Shown here piece by piece: positions 32,295-39,763 of a DNA stretch of 39,763 bases (the stretch's first letter is position 1; the number at the start of each line of letters is the position of its first letter). The DNA comes from CAWJHE01 sp964614855 (GTDB taxonomy: Bacteria > Chloroflexota > Anaerolineae > Anaerolineales > UBA4823): positions 1 through 39,763 of the forward strand of contig CAZTMX010000007.1 in NCBI GenBank assembly GCA_964614855.1, in the 5' to 3' direction. The notes beneath the pieces were generated by a model, which saw only the letters and a list, made by a program, of their open reading frames with translations, searched no databases and was not told the origin of the DNA. The translations under genes and the position numbers were made by a program.

Positions 32295-32449
32295 AATATC
32301 TCCTCTTGTGGATAAATAGTTAATTTCCCTGGCCTTTTGTTATTGAAAACATAGATTATCTCGGGCTGGTGAACCCGCTAATAAGCCAAGAGCATTATAC
32401 TTGAAAACCCCAGAGCCTCCACTTCGTTAATGTCTGAGGTGCAGGACGC

Positions 32450-33760
32450 TCAACTCCAATCTTCCAGGCTGCTGACCACTTTCGCCAGGAAATTGTCTGC
32501 CTGTACGCCGTCCAGGATGCGGTGATCAAAGGTCAGCCCGATATACACCATGGGCCGGATGGCGATCGAATCACCGTGGATTTTGTCGCTAATTACAACC
32601 ACCCGTTTTTGGATGGCGCCCACACCCAAAATGGCGCACTGCGGTTGGTTGATGATCGGGCTGGCGAAAAGCGACCCGCTGATGCCGTGATTGGTGATGG
32701 TAAACGTGCCTTCCTGGACTTCGTCAGGTTTTAGCTGCTTGTTACGGGCACGCTGAGACAGGTCGTTGATGGCGCGCGCCAGCCCTCGCAGCGAAAGTCC
32801 ATCGGCGTTTTTGATCACCGGTACAATCAAACCGGCTTCACCCAGGGAGGTTGCCACACCGATATTGATCTGCCGGTGGATCAGGATACCTTCTTCTTTC
32901 CAGGATGAATTTACAATGGGGTAAGCTTTTATGCCTTCTATGATTGCCTTGATGAAGTAAGCTGTGAATGTCAATTTGACGCCGTCGCTGGCAAAGCTGT
33001 CTTTGTTGGATGTGCGGTGAGCCGTCACCTTGCTCAGATCCGCTTCCATTATGGTGGTGACGTGAGGGGAGGTGTGCTTGCTCATCACCATATGTTCAGC
33101 GATGGAGCGCCTGACTGTGCTCAACGGCAGCAGGTCGCCTATGGAAACTGGCGGCGTCCCAGGTGCAGCAGCAGGTGTCTTTGCCTGGGCAGCCTGCGTT
33201 GGAGTGGAAACCGCTGCAGAGGCTGCCGCCGGAGTTTGATGCGTTGTTCTAGTGGACGGCTGTGTCTCCACCTGTTGCGCCAGATAGGCTTCCACATCTT
33301 TCTTTGTAATCCGCCCACCTAGCCCGGTGCCGCGGATTTGTGCCAGGTCAAGATGGTGTTCTGCAGCCATCCTGGAGACAACCGGGGAGATGAACCCCAG
33401 GTTTTTTGGCGCCGGAGAACTTCCAATCGATATGGCAGCCGCAGCTTCCTGTATATCGGCGCTTTGTCCTTCTGACGTGGCGCTGGTTTCTGCTTCTCTC
33501 GCCGGAGAGGGTATGCTTTCGCCAGCCTCGCCAATCCAGGCCAGTAACTCGCCTGTATGCACGGTGGCGCCTTCTTCCACCAATGTTTCCAAAAGGACGC
33601 CTGCAGCCGGACTGGGGATTTCTGTATCCACCTTGTCGGTGTTGATTTCTATCAAAGGCTCGAATTCAGCAACGCTCTCCCCTTTAGATTTTAGCCATTT
33701 GGTCAGTGTCCCTTCATCCACAGATTCACCAAGCTGCGGCATGATCACCTGTTTTGCCAT
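32450..33760 (-). CDS. Dihydrolipoamide acyltransferase (E2) of a 2-oxoacid dehydrogenase complex
   Basis: A 436-residue E2. One N-terminal lipoyl domain carries the lipoylated lysine K43 in EINTDKVDTEIPS. An Ala/Thr/Pro-rich linker leads to the peripheral subunit-binding domain (FISPVVSRMAAEHHLDLAQIRGTGLGGRITKKDVEAYL, about 123-160), then a second flexible linker. The catalytic domain ends with FDHRILDGVQADNFL, which has the H-x3-D-G acyl-transfer motif. The acyl group is most likely branched-chain (isobutyryl or isovaleryl type), judged from the E1 partner. GGGAGG precedes ATG 33760. It lies 18 bases downstream of E1. Confidence 0.93.
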   Translation of the reverse strand: MAKQVIMPQLGESVDEGTLTKWLKSKGESVAEFEPLIEINTDKVDTEIPSPAAGVLLETLVEEGATVHTGELLAWIGEAGESIPSPAREAETSATSEGQSADIQEAAAAISIGSSPAPKNLGFISPVVSRMAAEHHLDLAQIRGTGLGGRITKKDVEAYLAQQVETQPSTRTTHQTPAAASAAVSTPTQAAQAKTPAAAPGTPPVSIGDLLPLSTVRRSIAEHMVMSKHTSPHVTTIMEADLSKVTAHRTSNKDSFASDGVKLTFTAYFIKAIIEGIKAYPIVNSSWKEEGILIHRQINIGVATSLGEAGLIVPVIKNADGLSLRGLARAINDLSQRARNKQLKPDEVQEGTFTITNHGISGSLFASPIINQPQCAILGVGAIQKRVVVISDKIHGDSIAIRPMVYIGLTFDHRILDGVQADNFLAKVVSSLEDWS

Positions 33761-33777
33761 CTCATCGCCTCCCGTTT

Positions 33778-36207
33778 TTATGCGTCTCTTGAAAAAAATA
33801 ATGGATAACGTTGCGGGTCTGTTTCATACATCATCTGGTATGCTGTTTCAAAGACGGTTTCCATGTTTGGTTTTGACCAATAATCGCCGTCAGATCCGTA
33901 AGCTGGGCGGTGGGGTTTGGCGGAGATTGTACGCGGCGCGCTATCCAGCCAGGTGAACCCGCCCTGGTTTTCAATCACCTCTTGCAGCATATAGGCTGTC
34001 GTCCCACCCGGTACATCTTCGTCAATGAAAAGGATATGACCGGTCTTTTTTAATGATTCAAGGATCATCCCGTGGCGGTCAAAGGGAAGCAGGCTTTGCA
34101 CATCGATGACTTCTGCCTCGATGCCAGCCTGTGCCAGGCGTTCGGCTGCCTGGAGCACGATTCTGCAGCATGCCCCGTAGGTAACCAGTGTGATATCGCT
34201 TCCTGGGCGTAAGATTTCGGGTACCCCCAGGGGAAGGCAAAATTCGCCAATATTGCTCGGCAAAGGCTCTTTCAGGCGGTAACCGTTCAAGACCTCGACC
34301 ACCAGGGCAGGCTCTTCGGCGCGCAGCAAGGTGTTGTAGAAACCCGCTGCCTGGGTCATGTTGCGTGGAACCAGTACATGCATCCCGCGCACCAGGTGGA
34401 TGATCCCAGCCATGGGCGAGCCAGAATGCCAGATGCCCTCCAGGCGGTGACCGCGTGTGCGCACGATTACTGGGGCACGCTGACCGCCTTTTGTGCGCCA
34501 GGATAGGGTTGCCAGGTCGTCCGACATTAACTGCAAGGCATATAACAGATAATCGAGATACTGGATTTCTGCGATCGGGCGCAGACCGCGCAATGCCAGC
34601 CCGATGGCCTGACCGAGGATGGTGGCTTCGCGTATACCGGTATCGGATACGCGCAGGTTGCCGAATTTTTCTTGCAGCCCGTGAAACCCCTGGTTGACAT
34701 CGCCCAGCATGCCCACATCTTCGCCAAAGGCAATTAGGCGCGGCTCGCGCTGCAGCGCCTGGTCAAAACAGGAATTCAGGATATCATAGCCGAAAACCAG
34801 CGGCGCGTTTTGGGAATATTCGGGGGGGATAGCTTGAATATTGAGAGCAGAAGCCGCACCGGGTTGGTAGAGATAGGTATCATAGCGTTCACGGCTCTGG
34901 CTGGCAAGCTGTTCAAGCCAGGTGACCAGGTTTTTCCTGACATGGGGTGCTTCATTTCTGGTTAGAAACAATGCTTCGCCAGCACCCTGTGCCAGGTTCC
35001 GGCGCAGGGGCGCATCCTGTGCCCGGAGCTGTTTTGTAAGCTTTACAAGATCCTGTTTCCCTTCAACCAGGGGCAGCATTTCTTCAAGGATGGCAACCAG
35101 GGTTGCCCTTTCCTGCTGGATGGGTGTGATAAAGGCTGACCATGCGGCTTTGCGTTCTTCTTCAGCTTCCTGGCTGGCTTGACCTTCGATCTGCTCAAGT
35201 TGATCTGCAGATGCAATGCCTTGTTCCAAAATCCACTGGCGAAACTGGCTGAGTGCGTCACATTCGGTTTCCCATGCCAGGCGCTCGGGTGGTTTATAGC
35301 GCTCGTGGCTGCCGGAGGTCGAATGTCCCTGGGGTTGGGTCAGCTCAGTAATATGGATGATGGCGGGGATATGATCCCGCCGGGCGTTGGCTGCAGCCTT
35401 GCGGAATGTCTGCACCAGCTCCGGGTAATTCCAGCCGTGCGCCATGTATACATCAAACCCCTCGTTGGAGTCAGGCGCTCGTTGAAAGCCCTTTAACACC
35501 TCGTATAAATGCTCTTTGACGATTTGCAACGTATTGGGTACAGAAATGCCGTAGCCGTCGTCGTATATGGCAATCACCGCTGGCGATTTCAGCACCCCAA
35601 TGGCGTTGATAGCTTCCCAGAAAAGACCTTCGGCGCAAGAGGCGTTGCCGATAGTGCCAAAGGCGACCTCATTGCCATTGTTGGAAAAATTCGTGAATGG
35701 GTGTAGATCCTGCATTTCCCGGTAAAGCCTGGAAGCGTATGCCAGCCCAACCAGGCGCGGCATTTGCGACGCGGTGGGGGCAAGGTCAGGTGAAGAGTTC
35801 ACCATCTGGGTCAGGTCTTTCCAGTTGCCCTGTTCATCCAGGCTGCGGGTGGAAAAATGCGAGCTCATGGAGCGCCCGGCGCCTGAGGGCTCGGCGTGTA
35901 CATCGGTGTGTGCATACAATTGGGCGAAAAACTGCTGGACTGTGGATGCACCTATGGCAAAAAGCAAGGTTTGATCCCGGTAATAACCGGAGCGAAAATC
36001 GCCTTTTTCGAACACCCTGGCCATGGCTAGCTGGGGGAGTTCTTTACCGTCCCCAAAGATGCCAAATTTGGCCCTTCCGCTCATCACTTCTCTTCTGCCG
36101 ATCAGGCTGGCCTTGCGGCTTTTTACCCCCAGAAAATAATCCTGCAAGATCTCTTCTGGGCTGAGACCACATTCGGGGTATCCACTTGTGACTGGTTCGT
36201 TCTTCAT
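33778..36207 (-). CDS. 2-oxoacid dehydrogenase E1, fused alpha and beta subunits
   Basis: An 809-residue thiamine diphosphate enzyme in which the E1 alpha and beta chains, usually separate, form one polypeptide. The alpha part (about 1-380) has the cofactor-binding segment TIGNASCAEGLFWEAINAIGV, FRSGYYRDQTLLFAIG, and the phosphorylation-loop-like HSTSGSHERYKPPERL. The beta part (about 470-800) has LIAFGEDVGMLGDVNQGFHGLQ, RVSDTGIREATILGQAIGLA and the trailing VDVQSLLPFDRHGMI and LFIDEDVPGGTTAYML. This plan matches the fused 2-oxoisovalerate-type E1 found in several bacterial phyla, so branched-chain 2-oxoacids are the likely substrates. ATG 36207 is preferred to a GTG 9 bases upstream because of AGGTGGAG. 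Confidence 0.92.
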   Translation of the reverse strand: MKNEPVTSGYPECGLSPEEILQDYFLGVKSRKASLIGRREVMSGRAKFGIFGDGKELPQLAMARVFEKGDFRSGYYRDQTLLFAIGASTVQQFFAQLYAHTDVHAEPSGAGRSMSSHFSTRSLDEQGNWKDLTQMVNSSPDLAPTASQMPRLVGLAYASRLYREMQDLHPFTNFSNNGNEVAFGTIGNASCAEGLFWEAINAIGVLKSPAVIAIYDDGYGISVPNTLQIVKEHLYEVLKGFQRAPDSNEGFDVYMAHGWNYPELVQTFRKAAANARRDHIPAIIHITELTQPQGHSTSGSHERYKPPERLAWETECDALSQFRQWILEQGIASADQLEQIEGQASQEAEEERKAAWSAFITPIQQERATLVAILEEMLPLVEGKQDLVKLTKQLRAQDAPLRRNLAQGAGEALFLTRNEAPHVRKNLVTWLEQLASQSRERYDTYLYQPGAASALNIQAIPPEYSQNAPLVFGYDILNSCFDQALQREPRLIAFGEDVGMLGDVNQGFHGLQEKFGNLRVSDTGIREATILGQAIGLALRGLRPIAEIQYLDYLLYALQLMSDDLATLSWRTKGGQRAPVIVRTRGHRLEGIWHSGSPMAGIIHLVRGMHVLVPRNMTQAAGFYNTLLRAEEPALVVEVLNGYRLKEPLPSNIGEFCLPLGVPEILRPGSDITLVTYGACCRIVLQAAERLAQAGIEAEVIDVQSLLPFDRHGMILESLKKTGHILFIDEDVPGGTTAYMLQEVIENQGGFTWLDSAPRTISAKPHRPAYGSDGDYWSKPNMETVFETAYQMMYETDPQRYPLFFSRDA

Positions 36208-36293
36208 AATCTCCACCTGAAAACGATCTGTCTGGTTAGCGAATGGCAGCAGTGCAGGGATCGATATATTTGGTATCTGGCAGCGGATTCCTT

Positions 36294-38321
36294 TCAGGCA
36301 ATTTGTGCAGCGATGATTTCTGCTATGTCCTGGATCTGCATATCACTGTGCGCGTCTTTGCGGGCGTCGTCCAGCATATTCAGGCAAAAAGGACAGCCCA
36401 CTGCCAGCATGTCAGCACCGCTTGCCTGTACTTCACGCAAGCGGTTGGCGCTGATACGTTCACTGCCATTTTCTTCTTCTTTCCACATTTGTGCGCCGCC
36501 AGCCCCGCAGCAAAACGACTGCATCCCGTGGCGCGGCAGTTCACGGACATTTGTACTGCTAGATTTTAACACCCGCCTTGGCGCCTCATGGACCTGGTTG
36601 TGCCGCCCAAGGTAGCACGGGTCGTGGAATGCGATCTTGCTGTCCTCCTGGGGGCGGTTTATCTTCAAATCACCTTTGGTGATCAACGCTTCTATCAATT
36701 GAGAGTGGTGGATCACATCGTAAAAACCGCCAAAAGCCGGGTATTCATTTTTCAACGTGTGGTAACAGTGGGGGCAGGTGGTCACAATCCGCTTTGGGGC
36801 TGCCTGGTTAAGCAGTTCAACGTTGGCTAATGCCAATTCGTTGAACAAGAATTCGTTGCCTGCCCGGCGGGCGGCATCGCCTGTGCAGTTTTCAAGCTGC
36901 CCGAGAACGGCAAAATTCAGCCCTGCTGCATTCAGGATTTTTGCAAAAGCCTGGGCGGTCCTTTGCGCACGTGCATCGAATGCAGGTGCACAACCCACCC
37001 ACCACAAAAGCTCAGGCTGAGGTTGCTGTTCTATGGTAGGTACATACAGCCCTTCCGCCCAGCGCATACGCTCGGATGGAGAAATATTCCAGGGATTGGC
37101 GTTGCGTTCCAACCCTTTGAAAGCCGCTTGAAGCTGTTCTGGGAAGCTGTTTTCCATTAAAACCAATGAGCGGCGGATATCCAGGATATCGCGCATTGGC
37201 TCGTTGCCAACCGGGCAGATGTCCACGCAGGCGCCGCAGGCTGTACAGGCCCAGACGGCTTCCTGCGAGATGGCAAATTTGGTCAGGGGCAGGGAGCTTT
37301 CTTCGCCCCTGGCCAAACTGGCGCCTTCGGTATTCAAGAAATAGCGTTTGTTGATCTCCAATGCAGCCGGAGAAAGTACCTTGCCTGTCTCATAGGCGGG
37401 GCAAACTTGCTGGCAGCGGTAGCACATGATACAGGCATAGGCGTCCATCAATTGCTCCCAGCCCAGGTGTTCCAGCTTTGTGGCGCCGAACTGCTCGATG
37501 GATTCATCGTCAAAGATCAGCTTGCTTAGCTCAGCGGTGGAGCGCCGCTCAGGTTTCAGCAGGAAATTAAACGGGGCAAATACCAGGTGGAGATGTTTGG
37601 AATAGAGAAAATAGGGCATGAAGCCAAGGATAGCGCCCAGTGCCAGCCAGAATGCTGCCTGCTCGGCAACAATGATTGTTTCGGGGTTGAGGCTTTGCCA
37701 TAAACCCGGCAACGCGCTGGCTACCGCGCTGGCAAAGGGCTGCCAGGGATCACTGCCAGAGCCAGCCAGAACAAATGCCTGGCCCAGGAACCGTGCGCCG
37801 ACATGCACTAGGATAAATCCCCCAACAATCATCGAGTCGCGTTGGATCCCTGTACGGGCTTGTGGATGCAAAAGGACATCCTCCCTGGCGGTTAACCAGG
37901 GCGAACGGAGCACAAAACGCCGCACCAGCATGGCTGCCATCCCCACCAGCACGCCGATACTCATGACATCAGCGCCCAGGCGGTAGATATTTCCCACCGT
38001 TCCCTGTCCCAGGAAATGAAAACCGGGGATGAAGGCTTGCAGGACGTCACCGGTATTGACCACCAAATAGTAAATGAAACCCCAGGCGATCAGTGCATGC
38101 AGGCTGCTGACCCCTAAACGCAGGCGGAATGTAGGTTGTAGTGAAACAGTTTTTCCGATTACAGAAAACAGGCGCTGCTTTGCCAGGCGCCAATCTATTT
38201 TGTTATCACGGCTCTCCCCTCGCCTGAGGATACAGATGATCTGCTCTGCCGCACGAAAAGTTGCAATTCCAGAAACCACAACCCCCAGGATAAACAGGAC
38301 TTTTTCGATGGGTGTGAGCAT
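36294..38321 (-). CDS. EtfD/FadF-like membrane iron-sulfur oxidoreductase
   Basis: A 675-residue fusion of a NarI-like membrane domain and a heterodisulfide reductase-like iron-sulfur domain. About five membrane helices lie in residues 1-265, with histidines suited to haem b. Two [4Fe-4S] sites follow (CIMCYRCQQVCPAYE; CTACGACVDICPVGNEP), then two CCG domains (WVGCAPAFD, ENCTGDAARRAG, TTCPHCYHTLKNEYP; DPCYLGRHN, SFCCGAGGAQMW, GCPFCLNML). This domain order matches EtfD/FadF proteins, which pass electrons from electron-transfer flavoprotein to menaquinone. Here it lies 86 bases upstream of the 2-oxoacid dehydrogenase genes, hinting at coupling to branched-chain acyl-CoA oxidation; no etfAB is in the window. 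ATG 38321 is chosen for its GGAG spacing. Confidence 0.9.
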   Translation of the reverse strand: MLTPIEKVLFILGVVVSGIATFRAAEQIICILRRGESRDNKIDWRLAKQRLFSVIGKTVSLQPTFRLRLGVSSLHALIAWGFIYYLVVNTGDVLQAFIPGFHFLGQGTVGNIYRLGADVMSIGVLVGMAAMLVRRFVLRSPWLTAREDVLLHPQARTGIQRDSMIVGGFILVHVGARFLGQAFVLAGSGSDPWQPFASAVASALPGLWQSLNPETIIVAEQAAFWLALGAILGFMPYFLYSKHLHLVFAPFNFLLKPERRSTAELSKLIFDDESIEQFGATKLEHLGWEQLMDAYACIMCYRCQQVCPAYETGKVLSPAALEINKRYFLNTEGASLARGEESSLPLTKFAISQEAVWACTACGACVDICPVGNEPMRDILDIRRSLVLMENSFPEQLQAAFKGLERNANPWNISPSERMRWAEGLYVPTIEQQPQPELLWWVGCAPAFDARAQRTAQAFAKILNAAGLNFAVLGQLENCTGDAARRAGNEFLFNELALANVELLNQAAPKRIVTTCPHCYHTLKNEYPAFGGFYDVIHHSQLIEALITKGDLKINRPQEDSKIAFHDPCYLGRHNQVHEAPRRVLKSSSTNVRELPRHGMQSFCCGAGGAQMWKEEENGSERISANRLREVQASGADMLAVGCPFCLNMLDDARKDAHSDMQIQDIAEIIAAQIA

Positions 38322-38351
38322 GGTCACTCCGGTGATTTCAGCCAGTGAGCG

Positions 38352-39557
38352 TTAGAACCCACCTGAGCCGTACAGGCTTTCATCGCTTGGCGTCAACCCA
38401 GATGGGTCGTAGACATAGACCCAATCATCGATTTGCGCCCAATCGTACAGCCAGTGAGCATCCCCAACAGCCAGGTTGATACATCCATGCGATTGGGGGT
38501 AGCCCATCTTCGCCCGCCAGTAAGCCCCATGCAGGGCGCGGGCTTCATCAAAATACATCGTCCAGGGAACATCTTCCAGGTAGTATGCATCTGATCTATC
38601 AGCTTCAAAAGCGCCAGACATTGGAGCGCTGTCCAGCTTGTTGTAGATTTGGAACACGCCGGGGCGGGTCCAAAAGGGGTCGGCGCCGCTGGCGATGATG
38701 GTGGCAAAAACCAACTGCCTGTTTTCATACACTGCCAGGGTCTGTTCAAAGAGATTGATATCGATCCAGCGATCACTGGTTACACCTGGTGGTGGTTGGG
38801 TGTTTGGCGTCACCCTGGCGATGTATTTTTGTAACACCCATTCATCGGGACCGATCATATACCAGGTATCATCGCCAACTTTTTGCTCGCCGTAAACCCG
38901 CACCACATCGTATAGGCTGAGCAGCCGGTTTGTATTCATGTCGCCTGCTGTTCCAGGTGTGGATGATACGGCTATTTGCGGTGTTGGAGAAAAATAGGTC
39001 AGTACCCAACCAAAGGAAGTGCTGGGTGTGGTCTGGAAGGTAATGCCGCGTGCGGCTGGCAAGGCGCCGATGCGGGACAAATCGTTGCCGGTCATCCAGG
39101 CGTTGGGACCGATATTGTAAAGCTTCTTGCCGTTTAGCTGTTGTTCTTCTGTGTAAGAAATATATACCGTTTGTCCGTTGAGGTACTGGACGGCAGATTT
39201 CCTTTTATATTCGGCAGCGTCTTGTGGGGTGCCAAATACCGGGGCGTTGGCATTGCGCACCTCAGCATAACGCACCTGGACATTTCCAAGCGCTGGATCG
39301 ATGCTTGCGGCTGCCAGCGGGGTAACTGGAAAAGTCAGACCCATGGATGCCATCTGGCTGAGATAGGCTGAAGGACCCAGGGGCAGGCAATCTCCAGGGG
39401 CGGTCAGGTAGATTCCCGGCAGGCACAGGGCTGTTGGTGCGGGAACACCGGATGCACCCTGAATTGCAGGGGCAGCCGCTGCCGGGTTGGGATTTATTGA
39501 GAAGCCAAACAGGATCAGGGCGAATATTGGCGCCAGGCCCCGGAGTAATCTGATCAT
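38352..39557 (-). CDS. Exported L,D-transpeptidase (YkuD domain) with SH3-like repeats
   Basis: A 401-residue cell-wall enzyme. A signal peptide occupies about residues 1-32 (RLLRGLAPIFALILFGFSI, then NPNPAAAAPA). The middle part has two SH3-like repeats (VQYLNGQTVYISYTEEQQLNGKKLYNIGPNAWM and a second ending VGDDTWYMIGPDEWVLQKYI). The C-terminal YkuD domain contains WIDINLFEQTLAVYENRQLVFATIIASG, HGAYWRAKMGYPQ and the catalytic SHGCIN (His357, Cys359). It probably forms 3-3 cross-links or attaches proteins to peptidoglycan. Start ATG 39557 has AGGAAGG upstream; a longer open frame to 39758 lacks a ribosome site and would bury the signal peptide. TATAAT at 39626-39621 could be its -10 box, without a good -35. 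The stop is 30 bases before the EtfD-like gene. Confidence 0.9.
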   Translation of the reverse strand: MIRLLRGLAPIFALILFGFSINPNPAAAAPAIQGASGVPAPTALCLPGIYLTAPGDCLPLGPSAYLSQMASMGLTFPVTPLAAASIDPALGNVQVRYAEVRNANAPVFGTPQDAAEYKRKSAVQYLNGQTVYISYTEEQQLNGKKLYNIGPNAWMTGNDLSRIGALPAARGITFQTTPSTSFGWVLTYFSPTPQIAVSSTPGTAGDMNTNRLLSLYDVVRVYGEQKVGDDTWYMIGPDEWVLQKYIARVTPNTQPPPGVTSDRWIDINLFEQTLAVYENRQLVFATIIASGADPFWTRPGVFQIYNKLDSAPMSGAFEADRSDAYYLEDVPWTMYFDEARALHGAYWRAKMGYPQSHGCINLAVGDAHWLYDWAQIDDWVYVYDPSGLTPSDESLYGSGGF

Positions 39558-39743
39558 AAAAGCCTTCCTGAGTAACAGTACAACATATCGATAAGGTTCA
39601 TCATGAGGATCGAGAATATCATTATAGCGTAATATTTTGTGGAATCGGCAGCGCGCATATTTTCTTAGAGTATACTTATACCCATTCTCAATAAAACCGG
39701 AATTTCCCTGTGATGGGCTCCGGATAAGTGAGGGATTTTCCTG

Positions 39744-39763
39744 ATGGCAGAAGCACAACTTCA
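39744..39763 (+). CDS. Possible start of a plus-strand gene leaving the window
   Basis: ATG at 39744 begins MAEAQL and is preceded by GAGGG about 8 bases upstream. Only six codons are visible, so neither reality nor function can be judged. Confidence 0.3.

Overview
The window looks like a chromosomal segment of a Chloroflexota bacterium, most likely Anaerolineae-like and probably from a metagenome or draft assembly. Reasons: a mevalonate gene set of the archaeal arrangement (thiolase-like protein, HMG-CoA synthase and a zinc-ribbon/OB-fold partner, plus a class II HMG-CoA reductase); a secreted nuclease ending in a short YLPVV-type tail; mixed NAD-linked and menaquinone-linked redox enzymes; and a run of ten Ns inside the lipoamide dehydrogenase gene. 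The taxonomic call is an inference from gene content, not a search result.

Layout. Positions 1-4.4 kb hold a minus-strand group (phosphotransferase, methyltransferase, tandem-GNAT protein, ABC exporter running off the left edge). Positions 4.6-11.1 kb are accessory: a YjbQ protein, a TetR regulator with a DinB/MDMPI-type enzyme, a HigBA toxin-antitoxin pair, and small membrane or DUF genes. Three genes here are visibly broken: a DUF955/ImmA-like peptidase (in-frame TAG and missing N-terminus), a GNAT acetyltransferase (in-frame TGA) and a DUF3592 membrane protein (frameshift at a T run). A five-unit 13-bp tandem repeat lies between tetR and its downstream gene.

Positions 11.2-15.3 kb are the mevalonate operon: HMG-CoA reductase, HMG-CoA synthase, thiolase-like protein, zinc-ribbon OB protein, closed by a strong terminator. 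The reductase and synthase keep their catalytic residues, but the thiolase-like protein appears to lack the nucleophilic cysteine and both catalytic histidines. Next come a cytoplasmic two-GAF histidine kinase overlapping a SpoU rRNA methyltransferase, then an NAD-linked formate dehydrogenase operon (NuoE-NuoF fusion, ferredoxin-type subunit, molybdopterin subunit, cupin).

Positions 23.2-30.9 kb contain an extracellular nuclease, lexA with a near-ideal self-controlled promoter, and a five-gene surface-glycan cluster (acyltransferase, three GT4 glycosyltransferases, FkbM methyltransferase). The right end is a minus-strand series: L,D-transpeptidase, an EtfD-like membrane iron-sulfur oxidoreductase, then a 2-oxoacid dehydrogenase complex (fused E1 alpha-beta, E2, E3). 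The last suggests branched-chain 2-oxoacid oxidation with acyl-CoA electrons passed to menaquinone.

The best leads are the thiolase-like protein with a degenerate active site inside an otherwise intact mevalonate operon, the 13-bp repeat array, and the cluster of single-lesion genes at 6.7-10.3 kb. No clearly new multi-gene defence or mobile system was found.
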